A DNA stretch of 14,916 nt, taken from assembly GCA_002492725.1 (NCBI GenBank), contig DLAF01000031.1, positions 1 through 14,916 on the forward strand, in the 5' to 3' direction. The stretch comes from Lachnospiraceae bacterium UBA7054 (GTDB taxonomy: Bacteria; Bacillota; Clostridia; Lachnospirales; Lachnospiraceae). Every line of letters starts with the position of its first letter. The first letter of the stretch is position 1. The notes under the pieces were generated by a model that was not told the origin of the DNA, did no database searches, and worked only from the letters and a program-made list of their open reading frames with translations. This document shows, piece after piece, positions 1 to 7,480 of this stretch. The translations under genes and the position numbers were made by a program.

Positions 1-1
1 G

Positions 2-14
2 CCACAAACTCGGA
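2..14. repeat. Partial copy of intergenic repeat (window-edge fragment)
   Basis: The 13-nt string CCACAAACTCGGA occurs here and again at 4416-4428 in the def-fmt gap. Both copies are noncoding and lie shortly upstream of a gene start. The rest of this copy, if present, would lie before the window. One or two chance 13-nt repeats are expected in random sequence of this length, so the support comes mainly from the matched location. Confidence 0.4.
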
Positions 15-20
15 ATCGCA

Positions 21-43
21 GAGCAAAATTTGTAATTTTGCTC
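21..43 (+). other. Perfect 10-bp hairpin upstream of murE
   Basis: GAGCAAAATT (21-30) and AATTTTGCTC (34-43) are exact reverse complements separated by the 3-nt loop TGT. No T-run follows, so it is not a canonical intrinsic terminator. Its layout matches the hairpin over the def stop codon at 4315-4339: A/T-rich inner stem, 3-nt loop. It may be part of the same intergenic element. Function unknown. Confidence 0.6.
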
Positions 44-73
44 GCGTGTCGTCGCGAAGAGATGCTCCGACAT

Positions 74-78
74 GGAGG
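74..78 (+). promoter_or_regulatory. Ribosome binding site that decides the murE start
   Basis: GGAGG lies 5 nt before the ATG at 84. It sits inside the reading frame opened by an earlier ATG at 72, which itself has no usable ribosome binding site. This makes 84 the likely start. Confidence 0.8.
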
Positions 79-83
79 TAAGC

Positions 84-1553
84 ATGGCAGCGTTAAGTGA
101 ATTGTTGAAAGAAATCTCTTACGAATGCGTAGGCGGTACGTTAGAGAAAGAGGTAACGGATGTTATTTATGATTCGAGAAAGGTAACGGCAGGCTGTCTG
201 TTTATTTGCATCCCGGGCGCAAAGGCGGACGGCCATCAGTACGCGGCGGAGGCGGTGCGCGCCGGAGCGGCAGCGCTTCTTACGGAGCATGAAGTGGAAT
301 TGCCGGAAGGAAACGACGTGACGGTAATCCGAGTGGAAAATGCCCGCTATGCCATGGCCTTTGTCTCGGCGGCCTGGTTTGGACATCCCGCAAAGCAGAT
401 GAAGATCATCGGTATCACGGGCACGAAAGGAAAGACGACCACCACCTATCTGGTAAAGTCCATCCTGGAGCAGACGGGAAGAAAAGTGGGGCTGATCGGC
501 TCAATTGAAGTCATAGCCGGCGATACCCATATTCACGCGGAAAATACCACGCCCGAGTCGTATTTAATACAGAAGTATTTTCGGATGATGGCGGACGCAG
601 GCTGCGATACGGTGGTGATGGAAGTCTCCTCGCAGGGACTGATGCTGCACAGGACGCAGGGCTTTATCTTTGATTTCGGTATTTTCACCAATCTTGAGCC
701 GGATCACATCGGCGAACATGAGCATAAGGACTTCGATGACTATCTGCACTGTAAGAGCCTGTTGTTTAAGCAGTGCAGGGTGGGGATTGTTAACGCTGAC
801 GACTGCCATTGGCAGGAGGTCACGAAAGACTGCACCTGTCAGCTGGAAACCTACGGGATCGATCAGGAGGCAGATCTGCGTGCGACAGAGATTGCCTTCT
901 TAAAAGAAGGGGGAAGCCTGGGAATGTCCTTTACCACAAAGGGATTGACAGCGCTTTCGGTTAAGACGGCCTCTCCCGGTAAATTCAGTGTGTACAATGC
1001 TTTGACGGCCATTGCCATCTGCAGGCATTTTGGTGTGAAAGAAGAGGGGATACAAAGAGCGCTTGCCGCGGCAAAGGTAAAGGGCAGGACGGAGATGGTA
1101 CGGGTGTCCGACGATTTTACGCTGATGATCGACTATGCCCACAATGCCATGGCCTTAAAGAGCCTGCTTGAGACGCTTAGGGCATACGAGCCGCACAGAC
1201 TGGTCTGTCTTTTTGGCTGCGGCGGCGACCGGGCGAAATCAAGGCGCTACGAGATGGGTGAGGTCAGCGGCCGCATGGCGGATCTGACCATCATCACCTC
1301 AGATAACCCGCGAACGGAGGATCCGCAGGCCATCATTGACGATATCAAGATCGGGATTGCGAAGACGGACGGCAAATACGTGGAGATTTGCGACAGAAAA
1401 GAGGCCATCGCCTACGCCATAGACCACGGTGAGCCGGGAGATATCATTGTGTTAGCGGGTAAAGGCCATGAGGATTACCAGGAGATAAACGGCGTAAAAT
1501 ATCCGATGGATGAGCGCGTATTGATTCGGGAGATATTAGAGGAGAGGGCATGA
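84..1553 (+). CDS. murE: MurE-family UDP-MurNAc-tripeptide ligase
   Basis: ATP-dependent Mur ligase of 489 aa. MurE adds the third amino acid, here probably meso-diaminopimelate, to UDP-MurNAc-L-Ala-D-Glu in cytoplasmic peptidoglycan precursor synthesis. The ATP loop GTKGKTTT is at residues 113-120. A lysine at 224 sits where the carbamylated Mg-binding lysine is expected. The DNPR motif (407-410) is the known signature for meso-DAP rather than lysine, and GKGHEDYQ is near 459-466. Two usually well-kept motifs differ: EVSSQG (180-185) instead of EVSSH, and DHIGEHEH (207-214) instead of DHLDYHG. The start at 84 is chosen for its GGAGG; an in-frame ATG at 72 is the alternative. The gene overlaps priA by 4 nt (ATGA), away from any visible cell-wall cluster. 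It could be a second, divergent MurE-type ligase rather than the main murE. Confidence 0.88.
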   Translation: MAALSELLKEISYECVGGTLEKEVTDVIYDSRKVTAGCLFICIPGAKADGHQYAAEAVRAGAAALLTEHEVELPEGNDVTVIRVENARYAMAFVSAAWFGHPAKQMKIIGITGTKGKTTTTYLVKSILEQTGRKVGLIGSIEVIAGDTHIHAENTTPESYLIQKYFRMMADAGCDTVVMEVSSQGLMLHRTQGFIFDFGIFTNLEPDHIGEHEHKDFDDYLHCKSLLFKQCRVGIVNADDCHWQEVTKDCTCQLETYGIDQEADLRATEIAFLKEGGSLGMSFTTKGLTALSVKTASPGKFSVYNALTAIAICRHFGVKEEGIQRALAAAKVKGRTEMVRVSDDFTLMIDYAHNAMALKSLLETLRAYEPHRLVCLFGCGGDRAKSRRYEMGEVSGRMADLTIITSDNPRTEDPQAIIDDIKIGIAKTDGKYVEICDRKEAIAYAIDHGEPGDIIVLAGKGHEDYQEINGVKYPMDERVLIREILEERA

Positions 1554-3787
1554 CAAAGCAGTATGCGGATGTCATCATAGAGATTGCACATGAAAAGGTG
1601 GATCGGGTATTTCAGTACCGGATACCGGATGAACTGGCGGAGGCGGTAAAACCGGGCGTACAGGTGCGCGTGCCTTTTGGAAAAGGAAATCAGGAGAAGA
1701 CGGGTTATGTGGTAGACCTTTCTGAAGAGCCGGAGTATCCTCCGGAAAAGATCAAGGCGGTCAGTGCGGTGGAGGAGAAGGCCGTTTCCGTGGAGGGCAG
1801 GCAGATTGGGATTGCCTACTGGCTTAAGAGCAATTACGGTTCCACGACCATTGCGGCTTTAAAGACCGTTCTGCCCGTAAAACAGAAACAGAAACAGCTG
1901 GAAAAGAAAAAGGTGCTGCGCTGCCTGTCAGCGGAGGAGACCACCCTGGCAGCCGGTGAATGTGAAAGAAAGCATCAGCAGGCAAAGGCAAGGGTGCTTG
2001 CGGCTCTGCAGGCGGAGGAAGAGCTTCCCTATGAGCTGATCCGGCAAAAGCTCCATGTGACCGCGGCTACCTTACAGGCTTTGGAAAAACAGGGATATCT
2101 TCGCATAGAGAGAGAGGCTTTTTACCGCAATCCGGTCAAAGTAACAGATCGGAGCGAGGTGCGTCCTGTGTTGAATGAGACGCAGCGGCACATCATAGAG
2201 GAAGTGCTTGCCGATCATCGCGCCGGGCATCCGGGGGTGCACCTGGTACACGGCGTCACGGGCAGCGGCAAGACGGAGGTGTATCTTGGCATTATCGAGG
2301 AGATGATTGCCATGGGGAAGCAGGCTATTATGCTGATTCCTGAGATCGCCCTGACTTATCAGACGCTCCTGCGATTTTACAAACGGTTTGGAGACCGGGT
2401 ATCGGTGATGAACTCCACACTCTCGGCGGGAGAAAAGTACGACCAGATCGAGCGGGCAAAGGCGGGAGAGATTGACGTGATCATCGGTCCCCGCTCAGCG
2501 CTGTTTACGCCTTTTGCCAACCTGGGCGTGATCGTGATGGACGAGGAACATGAGGGCAGTTATAAGAGTGAGACCAGCCCCAAATATCACGCCAGGGAGA
2601 CGGCGATAGAGATTGCAGCCCGCAGCGGGGCGAGCGTGGTGTTGGGGTCGGCGACACCTTCTCTGGAAGCATATTATCGGGCGCTTCAGGGACAATATAA
2701 ACTGTATGAAATGAAAGAGCGCCCCGGTGTGAGTATGCTGCCTGCGGTTTATACCGTAGATTTGAGAAAGGAACTGCGGGAGGGCAACCGTTCCATGTTC
2801 AGCAGGAAGCTGACAACTTTGATGGAGGAGCGGCTTACAAAAGGTGAGCAGACGATTTTATTCTTAAACAGGAGAGGCTATGCGGGGTTTATCTCCTGCC
2901 GCGCCTGCGGGCATGTGATGAAATGTCCGCACTGCGACGTCTCCCTTTCGGAACACAGAAACGGGACGCTCAACTGCCACTACTGCGGTTATCAGGAGCG
3001 AAAACCCGCGAAATGCCCTTCCTGCGGTTCCCCTTATCTGATGGGCTTTAAGGCGGGGACGGAGCAGGTGGAGGAGGCCATTCATAAGGCGTTTCCGGGC
3101 GCGCGGGTACTTCGCATGGACAGGGACACGACCCGCACGAAGGAAAGCTATGAGAAGATTCTTTCCGCTTTCGCGGATGAGCGGGCGGATATTCTGGTGG
3201 GCACGCAGATGATCGTAAAGGGACATGACTTTCCCAAAGTGACGCTGGTGGGCGTGTTGGCGGCGGATCTGTCCCTAAATCAGAACGATTACCGCGCAGG
3301 GGAGCGGACCTTTCAGCTCTTGACCCAGGCGGCGGGGCGTGCAGGCCGCGGGGAGAGCCCCGGCGAGGTGGTGATCCAGACTTATCGGCCGGATCATTAC
3401 AGTGTGGTGTATGCGGCCAAGCAGGATTACGAGGGTTTTTATCGGGAGGAGATTGCCTATCGGGAACTGATGGGCTATCCGCCCGTGGAACATATGCTGG
3501 CAGTGCTTATTCTCTCCCGCCGACAGGAAGAGGGAGAGCAGCTGGGAGCAGAAATGACCGAGTTGGTAAAAAGTGAGACAAAAGACGTAAAGGGACTGCG
3601 GGTGATCGGTCCTGCGGAGGCGTCTATCGGGAAACTATCGGATATTTACCGCCACATCTTTTACGTCAGACACTGCGATTACGGTGTGTTGGTAACGGTC
3701 AAGGACAAACTGGAACATTTCTGTAAAGAGCGGACATATCAGAAGCAGACGGTGCAGTTTGACTTTGATCCGATGAATACTTATTGA
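1550..3787 (+). CDS. priA: Primosomal protein N' (replication restart helicase PriA)
   Basis: Superfamily 2 3'-5' DNA helicase of 745 aa, a normal length for PriA. It recognises stalled replication forks and reloads the replicative helicase. An N-terminal 3'-end-binding domain (about 1-105) and a winged-helix region precede the helicase core. Walker A GVTGSGKT is at 235-242 and the DEEH box at 331-334. The PriA-specific zinc region has eight cysteines, at 450, 453, 459, 462, 476, 479, 489 and 492. The later helicase motif QAAGRAGRG is also clear. Its ATG overlaps the murE TGA as ATGA, which suggests translational coupling. All key residues are present and no frameshift is seen. Confidence 0.97.
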   Translation: MTKQYADVIIEIAHEKVDRVFQYRIPDELAEAVKPGVQVRVPFGKGNQEKTGYVVDLSEEPEYPPEKIKAVSAVEEKAVSVEGRQIGIAYWLKSNYGSTTIAALKTVLPVKQKQKQLEKKKVLRCLSAEETTLAAGECERKHQQAKARVLAALQAEEELPYELIRQKLHVTAATLQALEKQGYLRIEREAFYRNPVKVTDRSEVRPVLNETQRHIIEEVLADHRAGHPGVHLVHGVTGSGKTEVYLGIIEEMIAMGKQAIMLIPEIALTYQTLLRFYKRFGDRVSVMNSTLSAGEKYDQIERAKAGEIDVIIGPRSALFTPFANLGVIVMDEEHEGSYKSETSPKYHARETAIEIAARSGASVVLGSATPSLEAYYRALQGQYKLYEMKERPGVSMLPAVYTVDLRKELREGNRSMFSRKLTTLMEERLTKGEQTILFLNRRGYAGFISCRACGHVMKCPHCDVSLSEHRNGTLNCHYCGYQERKPAKCPSCGSPYLMGFKAGTEQVEEAIHKAFPGARVLRMDRDTTRTKESYEKILSAFADERADILVGTQMIVKGHDFPKVTLVGVLAADLSLNQNDYRAGERTFQLLTQAAGRAGRGESPGEVVIQTYRPDHYSVVYAAKQDYEGFYREEIAYRELMGYPPVEHMLAVLILSRRQEEGEQLGAEMTELVKSETKDVKGLRVIGPAEASIGKLSDIYRHIFYVRHCDYGVLVTVKDKLEHFCKERTYQKQTVQFDFDPMNTY

Positions 3788-3822
3788 GATTACAGAAGAA
3801 GTCAGAAGACAGAATGAGAGAC

Positions 3823-3828
3823 AGGAGG
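3823..3828 (+). promoter_or_regulatory. Ribosome binding site of def
   Basis: AGGAGG lies 10 nt before the def ATG, slightly longer spacing than usual. The surrounding priA-def gap (3788-3838) is purine-rich and shows no promoter or hairpin that I can identify. Confidence 0.75.
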
Positions 3829-3838
3829 AAACACTAAC

Positions 3839-4321
3839 ATGGCAACAAGGAAAGTCAGGGAGATGGGAGACCCGGTATTGACAAAGCACTGTAAGGAGGT
3901 GACGGAGGTTACCCCCAGGCTGAAGGAGCTGATCGACGATATGTTTGAGACGCTTTATGAGGAGAACGGGGTAGGCCTTGCAGCCCCGCAGGTAGGGATT
4001 CTGAAGCGTGTCGTGGTGATCGATACTACCGGAGAGGATCCCCTGCTCTTGATCAATCCGAAGATTCTGGAGACCAGCGGGGAGCAGGACGGCTACGAAG
4101 GGTGTCTGAGCGTTCCCGGAAAGACGGGGAAGGTAAAACGCCCCAATTATGTGAAGGCGCTGGCTTACGATGAAAATATGCAGCCCTTTGAAATCGAGGG
4201 AACGGAGCTTTTAGCCAGGGCAATCTGCCATGAGATGGATCATCTGGAGGGACATCTGTATGTAGAGAGAGTGGAAGGGCCGCTGATGAATACGGAGGAT
4301 CTGGAGCAGGAAGACAATTGA
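3839..4321 (+). CDS. def: Peptide deformylase
   Basis: Metalloenzyme of 160 aa that removes the formyl group from the N-terminal methionine of nascent proteins at the ribosome exit. All three family motifs are intact: GVGLAAPQVG (44-53), EGCLS (87-91) with metal ligand Cys89, and HEMDH (131-135) with ligands His131 and His135 and catalytic Glu132. The compact length and EGCLS motif fit type I enzymes. It precedes fmt, whose product adds the formyl group this enzyme removes, a frequent bacterial arrangement. The stop codon lies inside a perfect 11-bp inverted repeat (4315-4339), so 3' mRNA structure could influence termination or transcript stability. Confidence 0.97.
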   Translation: MATRKVREMGDPVLTKHCKEVTEVTPRLKELIDDMFETLYEENGVGLAAPQVGILKRVVVIDTTGEDPLLLINPKILETSGEQDGYEGCLSVPGKTGKVKRPNYVKALAYDENMQPFEIEGTELLARAICHEMDHLEGHLYVERVEGPLMNTEDLEQEDN

Positions 4322-4339
4322 AAATAGAATTTTCAATTG
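4315..4339 (+). other. Perfect 11-bp hairpin over the def stop codon
   Basis: CAATTGAAAAT (4315-4325) and ATTTTCAATTG (4329-4339) pair perfectly around the 3-nt loop AGA. The def TGA (4319-4321) lies in the left arm. The stem is A/T-rich and not followed by a T-run, so it is a poor intrinsic terminator. It may protect the def 3' end or belong to the adjacent repeat element. Confidence 0.6.
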
Positions 4340-4441
4340 CGAGATTAGGCTTGAGTAAATCTCTGCGAGATTAACTCGCGAGGACTGCTTCGCAGCCTCG
4401 GCTTTGCGCTGTTTTCCACAAACTCGGATATGCGCGGAAAA
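4338..4441 (+). repeat. Structured intergenic element between def and fmt
   Basis: The 130-nt gap is dense with small inverted repeats. GAGATT (4341-4346) can pair with AATCTC (4358-4363), and GCGAG (4365-4369) with CTCGC (4375-4379). CGAGG-A-CTGC (4379-4388) pairs with GCAG-CCTCG (4392-4400) around the loop TTC, with one bulge. TTTTCC (4412-4417) can pair with GGAAAA (4436-4441), just upstream of the fmt ribosome binding site. TGCGAGATTA occurs twice (4338-4347 and 4364-4373). The CCACAAACTCGGA segment recurs at the left edge of the window. This looks like a dispersed REP/MITE-like intergenic sequence. A cis-regulatory RNA is an alternative, but I recognise no known riboswitch. Confidence 0.5.
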
Positions 4442-4449
4442 GGAGAAGG
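4442..4449 (+). promoter_or_regulatory. Ribosome binding site of fmt
   Basis: GGAGAAGG ends 2 nt before the ATG at 4452, with its GGAG core 6 nt away. It supports this start over an upstream in-frame TTG at 4404, which lies within the repeat element. Confidence 0.7.
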
Positions 4450-4451
4450 TT

Positions 4452-5393
4452 ATGAAAGTAGTTTACATGGGAACGCCTGACTTTGCGGTGGGGGCGCTGG
4501 AGGCACTCATAGAAGCGGGACATCAGGTGACGGCGGTGGTGACGCAGCCCGATAAGCCAAAGGGCAGGGGCAAGGAAGTGCAGATGAGTCCGGTCAAGGC
4601 ATGTGCCCTCAAATATAATATCCCGCTCTTGCAGCCTGTGAAGATCAAAGAGGCGGAGGCGGTGGAGACGCTTCGCACGTATCAGGCGGACATCTTTGTG
4701 GTGGCGGCTTTCGGGCAGATTCTTTCGGAGGAGATCCTGGCGATGCCAAAGTATGGCTGTGTGAATATACACGCATCGCTTCTGCCGAAGTACCGCGGAG
4801 CGGGACCAATCCAGTGGGCCATCATCAATGGAGAAAAAATAACAGGCGTTACCATTATGCGGATGGATAAAGGACTGGATACGGGGGATATGTTATTTCA
4901 GAAGGAAGTGGCGATTGCCCCTGACGAGACCGCAGACACCCTGCACGATAAACTGGCGGAAGCGGGCGCACACTTGATCGTGGAGGCGCTTGCAAAGATT
5001 GAGGCAGGGGATGTGACGCCTGTAAAGCAGAAAGATGAGGAGTCCTGCTATGCAAAGATGCTGACGAAGGCCATGGGAAGGATCGACTGGCAGATGGATG
5101 CTAAAAAGCTTGACTGCTTGATTAGGGGGCTGATTTCCTGGCCGGGCGCATCCACGGTCTTTCGTGGAAAGAGCTTGAAAATCTGGAAGGAAGAAGTGGT
5201 CTCGGAGCAGGATGGCTTCAACGCGATGGCACAGCCCGGTACCGTGGTCCGGGTGGAGAAGGACGCCTTCTATGTGCAGACGGGAAAGGGAATCCTCAAG
5301 ATACTGGAAGTGCAGCCGGAGGGAAAGAAGCGCATGGCAGTGAAAGATTTTCTGCTTGGCTATCCTGTAAAGGTGGGAGAAACACTGTTATAA
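4452..5393 (+). CDS. fmt: Methionyl-tRNA formyltransferase
   Basis: Enzyme of 313 aa that formylates Met-tRNA(fMet) using 10-formyl-tetrahydrofolate, producing initiator tRNA in the cytoplasm. The N-terminal Rossmann-type domain opens with MKVVYMGTPDFAV. The catalytic triad of the family is visible: Asn105 and His107 in NIHAS, and Asp143 in GLDTGD. The signature SLLPKYRGAGPI is at 109-120. The C-terminal part (about 205-313) is the OB-fold that binds tRNA. Start at 4452 is set by the adjacent GGAGAAGG and the conserved N-terminus. It forms a functional pair with def. A TAA stop and 15 nt separate it from the metallopeptidase gene. Confidence 0.97.
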   Translation: MKVVYMGTPDFAVGALEALIEAGHQVTAVVTQPDKPKGRGKEVQMSPVKACALKYNIPLLQPVKIKEAEAVETLRTYQADIFVVAAFGQILSEEILAMPKYGCVNIHASLLPKYRGAGPIQWAIINGEKITGVTIMRMDKGLDTGDMLFQKEVAIAPDETADTLHDKLAEAGAHLIVEALAKIEAGDVTPVKQKDEESCYAKMLTKAMGRIDWQMDAKKLDCLIRGLISWPGASTVFRGKSLKIWKEEVVSEQDGFNAMAQPGTVVRVEKDAFYVQTGKGILKILEVQPEGKKRMAVKDFLLGYPVKVGETLL

Positions 5394-5408
5394 GAAAGGA
5401 TGATAAAG

Positions 5409-6119
5409 ATGGGATATTATGGTTACGGCTATTATTTTGACCCGACTTATTTTCTGGTACTGATCGGGGCGGTGCTGTGCATTTACGCGCAGATGCGGGT
5501 CAGCTCTACCTACAATAAGTTTTCCAAGGTGAGAAGCAGGACGGGTATGACGGGCGCGGAGGCGGCGCAGCGGATCTTGCAGATGTCGGGCATTTACGAT
5601 GTGAGGGTCGAGCATGTGGGCGGAAGCCTTACGGATCATTATGATCCTGCGAATAAGGTGCTTCGGCTTTCAGACACTGTGTACGGTTCGGATTCCGTGG
5701 CGGCCATCGGCGTGGCGGCGCATGAGTGCGGTCATGCGGTACAGCACAATAAGGGGTATGCGCCCTTACAGATTCGCTCGACGCTGGTGCCTGTGGCCAA
5801 TATCGGCTCGAAGGCGGGCATTCCCCTGATCATATTAGGTGCGCTACTGGGTATGAACCAGATCTTGATCCAGATTGGCATCTGGGTCTTCGCGCTGGCG
5901 GTGCTCTTTCAGGTGGTAACCCTGCCCGTGGAGTTCAATGCATCAGGCAGGGCGCTTGCCATGCTGGGAGATTACGGGATGTTAGCAAACGACGAGGTGA
6001 GAAGCTGCAAAAAGGTGCTTAGCGCAGCGGCCCTGACTTATGTGGCGGCAGCGGCGTCTGCCATTTTACAGTTATTCAGACTGATCCTGATGTTTGGCGA
6101 TAATCGGAGACGCGACTAG
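5409..6119 (+). CDS. Membrane zinc metallopeptidase, YugP family
   Basis: Predicted membrane-bound zinc peptidase of 236 aa, related to Bacillus YugP (neutral zinc metallopeptidase 2 family). A tyrosine/glycine-rich start (MGYYGYGYYFDP) precedes a first membrane segment at about 13-28. The zinc site HECGH is at 105-109, with a probable third ligand Glu175 in LPVEFNASGRA. Hydrophobic segments at about 127-172 and 197-225 suggest further spans. Physiological substrates of the family are not well defined. AAGGA lies 8 nt before the ATG at 5409 but abuts the in-frame ATG at 5400, so 5409 is preferred. The rsmB ATG follows after a single base. No part is missing. Confidence 0.88.
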   Translation: MGYYGYGYYFDPTYFLVLIGAVLCIYAQMRVSSTYNKFSKVRSRTGMTGAEAAQRILQMSGIYDVRVEHVGGSLTDHYDPANKVLRLSDTVYGSDSVAAIGVAAHECGHAVQHNKGYAPLQIRSTLVPVANIGSKAGIPLIILGALLGMNQILIQIGIWVFALAVLFQVVTLPVEFNASGRALAMLGDYGMLANDEVRSCKKVLSAAALTYVAAAASAILQLFRLILMFGDNRRRD

Positions 6120-6120
6120 T

Positions 6121-7476
6121 ATGGCTGATTTTAATGGGCGGGAAGTCGTTTTAGACATTCTTTTGGAGCTGGAAAAACAAACAGAATACAGCAATGTCCT
6201 GATTGCGGCGGTGCTGGATAAGTACGATTATCTGGACGGCAGGGAAAAGGCGTTTATCAAGCGGGTCAGCGAGGGAACCATTGAGAGGCGGATACAGCTG
6301 GATTATGTGCTGGATCAATATTCAAAAACACCTGTTATAAAAATGAAACCATTCATTCGGGCGCTCCTGCGCATGAGTGTGTACCAGCTTCTCTTTATGG
6401 AGCATATCCCGGACGCGGCGGTCTGCAACGAGGCGGTGAAGCTGGCAAAAAAGCGCGGTTTTCAGTCTTTGCAGGGATATGTGAACGGCGTCCTCAGAAA
6501 TATTGCCAGAGGGCGGGAAAAGATTTTGTATCCAGACAGGGAGAAGACGCCGGAGGCATATTTATCGGTGCGCTATTCCATGCCGCTGTGGCTGGTAGAA
6601 CATTTTCGGGATGCCTATGAAATGGACGCCTGCGAAAAGATCCTGGCGGCGTCTTTAGAACGGCGCCCGGTGGGACTGCGTTTGCAGGAAGGGCTGTCCG
6701 TTGAGGAGAGGAAGCGTCTGTTCGCGGCCTGGGAGGCTTCGGGCGTGACCGTGAGAGAGCACCCTTATCACCCTTGTGCGGTGACGGTGGAGGGCGCGGC
6801 GGGGATTCGCAGGCTTGCGGGTTATGCGGAAGGGTTTTTTACGGTACAGGACGTCAGCTCGATTCTGGCGGTGGAGGCTGCGGGTATCATGCCGGGGGAC
6901 ACCGTGATCGATGTCTGTGCGGCGCCGGGCGGCAAGGCGCTCCATGCGGCGCAGAAGGCCGGGAAGGACGGAAACGTCATCGCTTGTGATGTAAGCAGCC
7001 ATAAGACGGATAAGATCGAGGAGAACAGGAGACGGCTGCGGGCAGAGAATGTCACTGTTTTGGTACAGGATGCGCGGGAGAGAAACGAAAGTCTGCTGGG
7101 GCGGGCGGATGTGCTTTTGGCGGATGTGCCCTGTTCGGGGCTTGGCGTAATCGGTCACAAGCAGGATATCAAATATCGGGTGACGAGAGAGTCGCTGCAA
7201 AAAATACAGGTGTTACAGAAAGAAATAATAACAAATGTTATTGATTATATCAAACCAGGGGGAATGCTGCTCTACAGTACCTGTACCTTGAATCCCGCAG
7301 AGAATGAGAAGATGGCGGCATGGATCTGTGAGACCTTCGGTTTTGAGCGGGAGAGTATGGCAGGGCAGCTGCCCGATGCTTTAAAAGACGGGGCAAAAAG
7401 CGGCATGCTGCAGCTTTTGCCGGGGATTCATGAGGCAGACGGCTTCTTTATGGCGAAGCTGATCAAAATCGGGTGA
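6121..7476 (+). CDS. rsmB: 16S rRNA (cytosine-967-C5)-methyltransferase RsmB
   Basis: SAM-dependent methyltransferase of 451 aa, expected to make 5-methylcytosine at position 967 (E. coli numbering) of 16S rRNA. Residues 1-135 form a NusB-like RNA-binding domain. The catalytic domain carries the SAM loop DVCAAPGGK (264-272), ADVPCSGLGV with Cys338, and the catalytic nucleophile Cys388 in STCTLNP. Two cysteines in these motifs are diagnostic of m5C RNA methyltransferases. The ATG at 6121 has GGAGA 10 nt upstream and lies one base after the metallopeptidase stop. The next gene, rlmN, begins 4 nt after the rsmB stop. Confidence 0.96.
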   Translation: MADFNGREVVLDILLELEKQTEYSNVLIAAVLDKYDYLDGREKAFIKRVSEGTIERRIQLDYVLDQYSKTPVIKMKPFIRALLRMSVYQLLFMEHIPDAAVCNEAVKLAKKRGFQSLQGYVNGVLRNIARGREKILYPDREKTPEAYLSVRYSMPLWLVEHFRDAYEMDACEKILAASLERRPVGLRLQEGLSVEERKRLFAAWEASGVTVREHPYHPCAVTVEGAAGIRRLAGYAEGFFTVQDVSSILAVEAAGIMPGDTVIDVCAAPGGKALHAAQKAGKDGNVIACDVSSHKTDKIEENRRRLRAENVTVLVQDARERNESLLGRADVLLADVPCSGLGVIGHKQDIKYRVTRESLQKIQVLQKEIITNVIDYIKPGGMLLYSTCTLNPAENEKMAAWICETFGFERESMAGQLPDALKDGAKSGMLQLLPGIHEADGFFMAKLIKIG

Positions 7477-7480
7477 GATT

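Noticed and set aside
4340..4441. Riboswitch or T-box in the def-fmt gap
   Set aside because: No conserved core such as a T-box sequence, SAM or THF aptamer could be recognised, and there is no terminator/antiterminator pair with a T-run.
6655..7200. Minus-strand open frame of 181 codons opposite rsmB
   Set aside because: It overlaps the conserved methyltransferase domain of RsmB completely and shows no protein motif.
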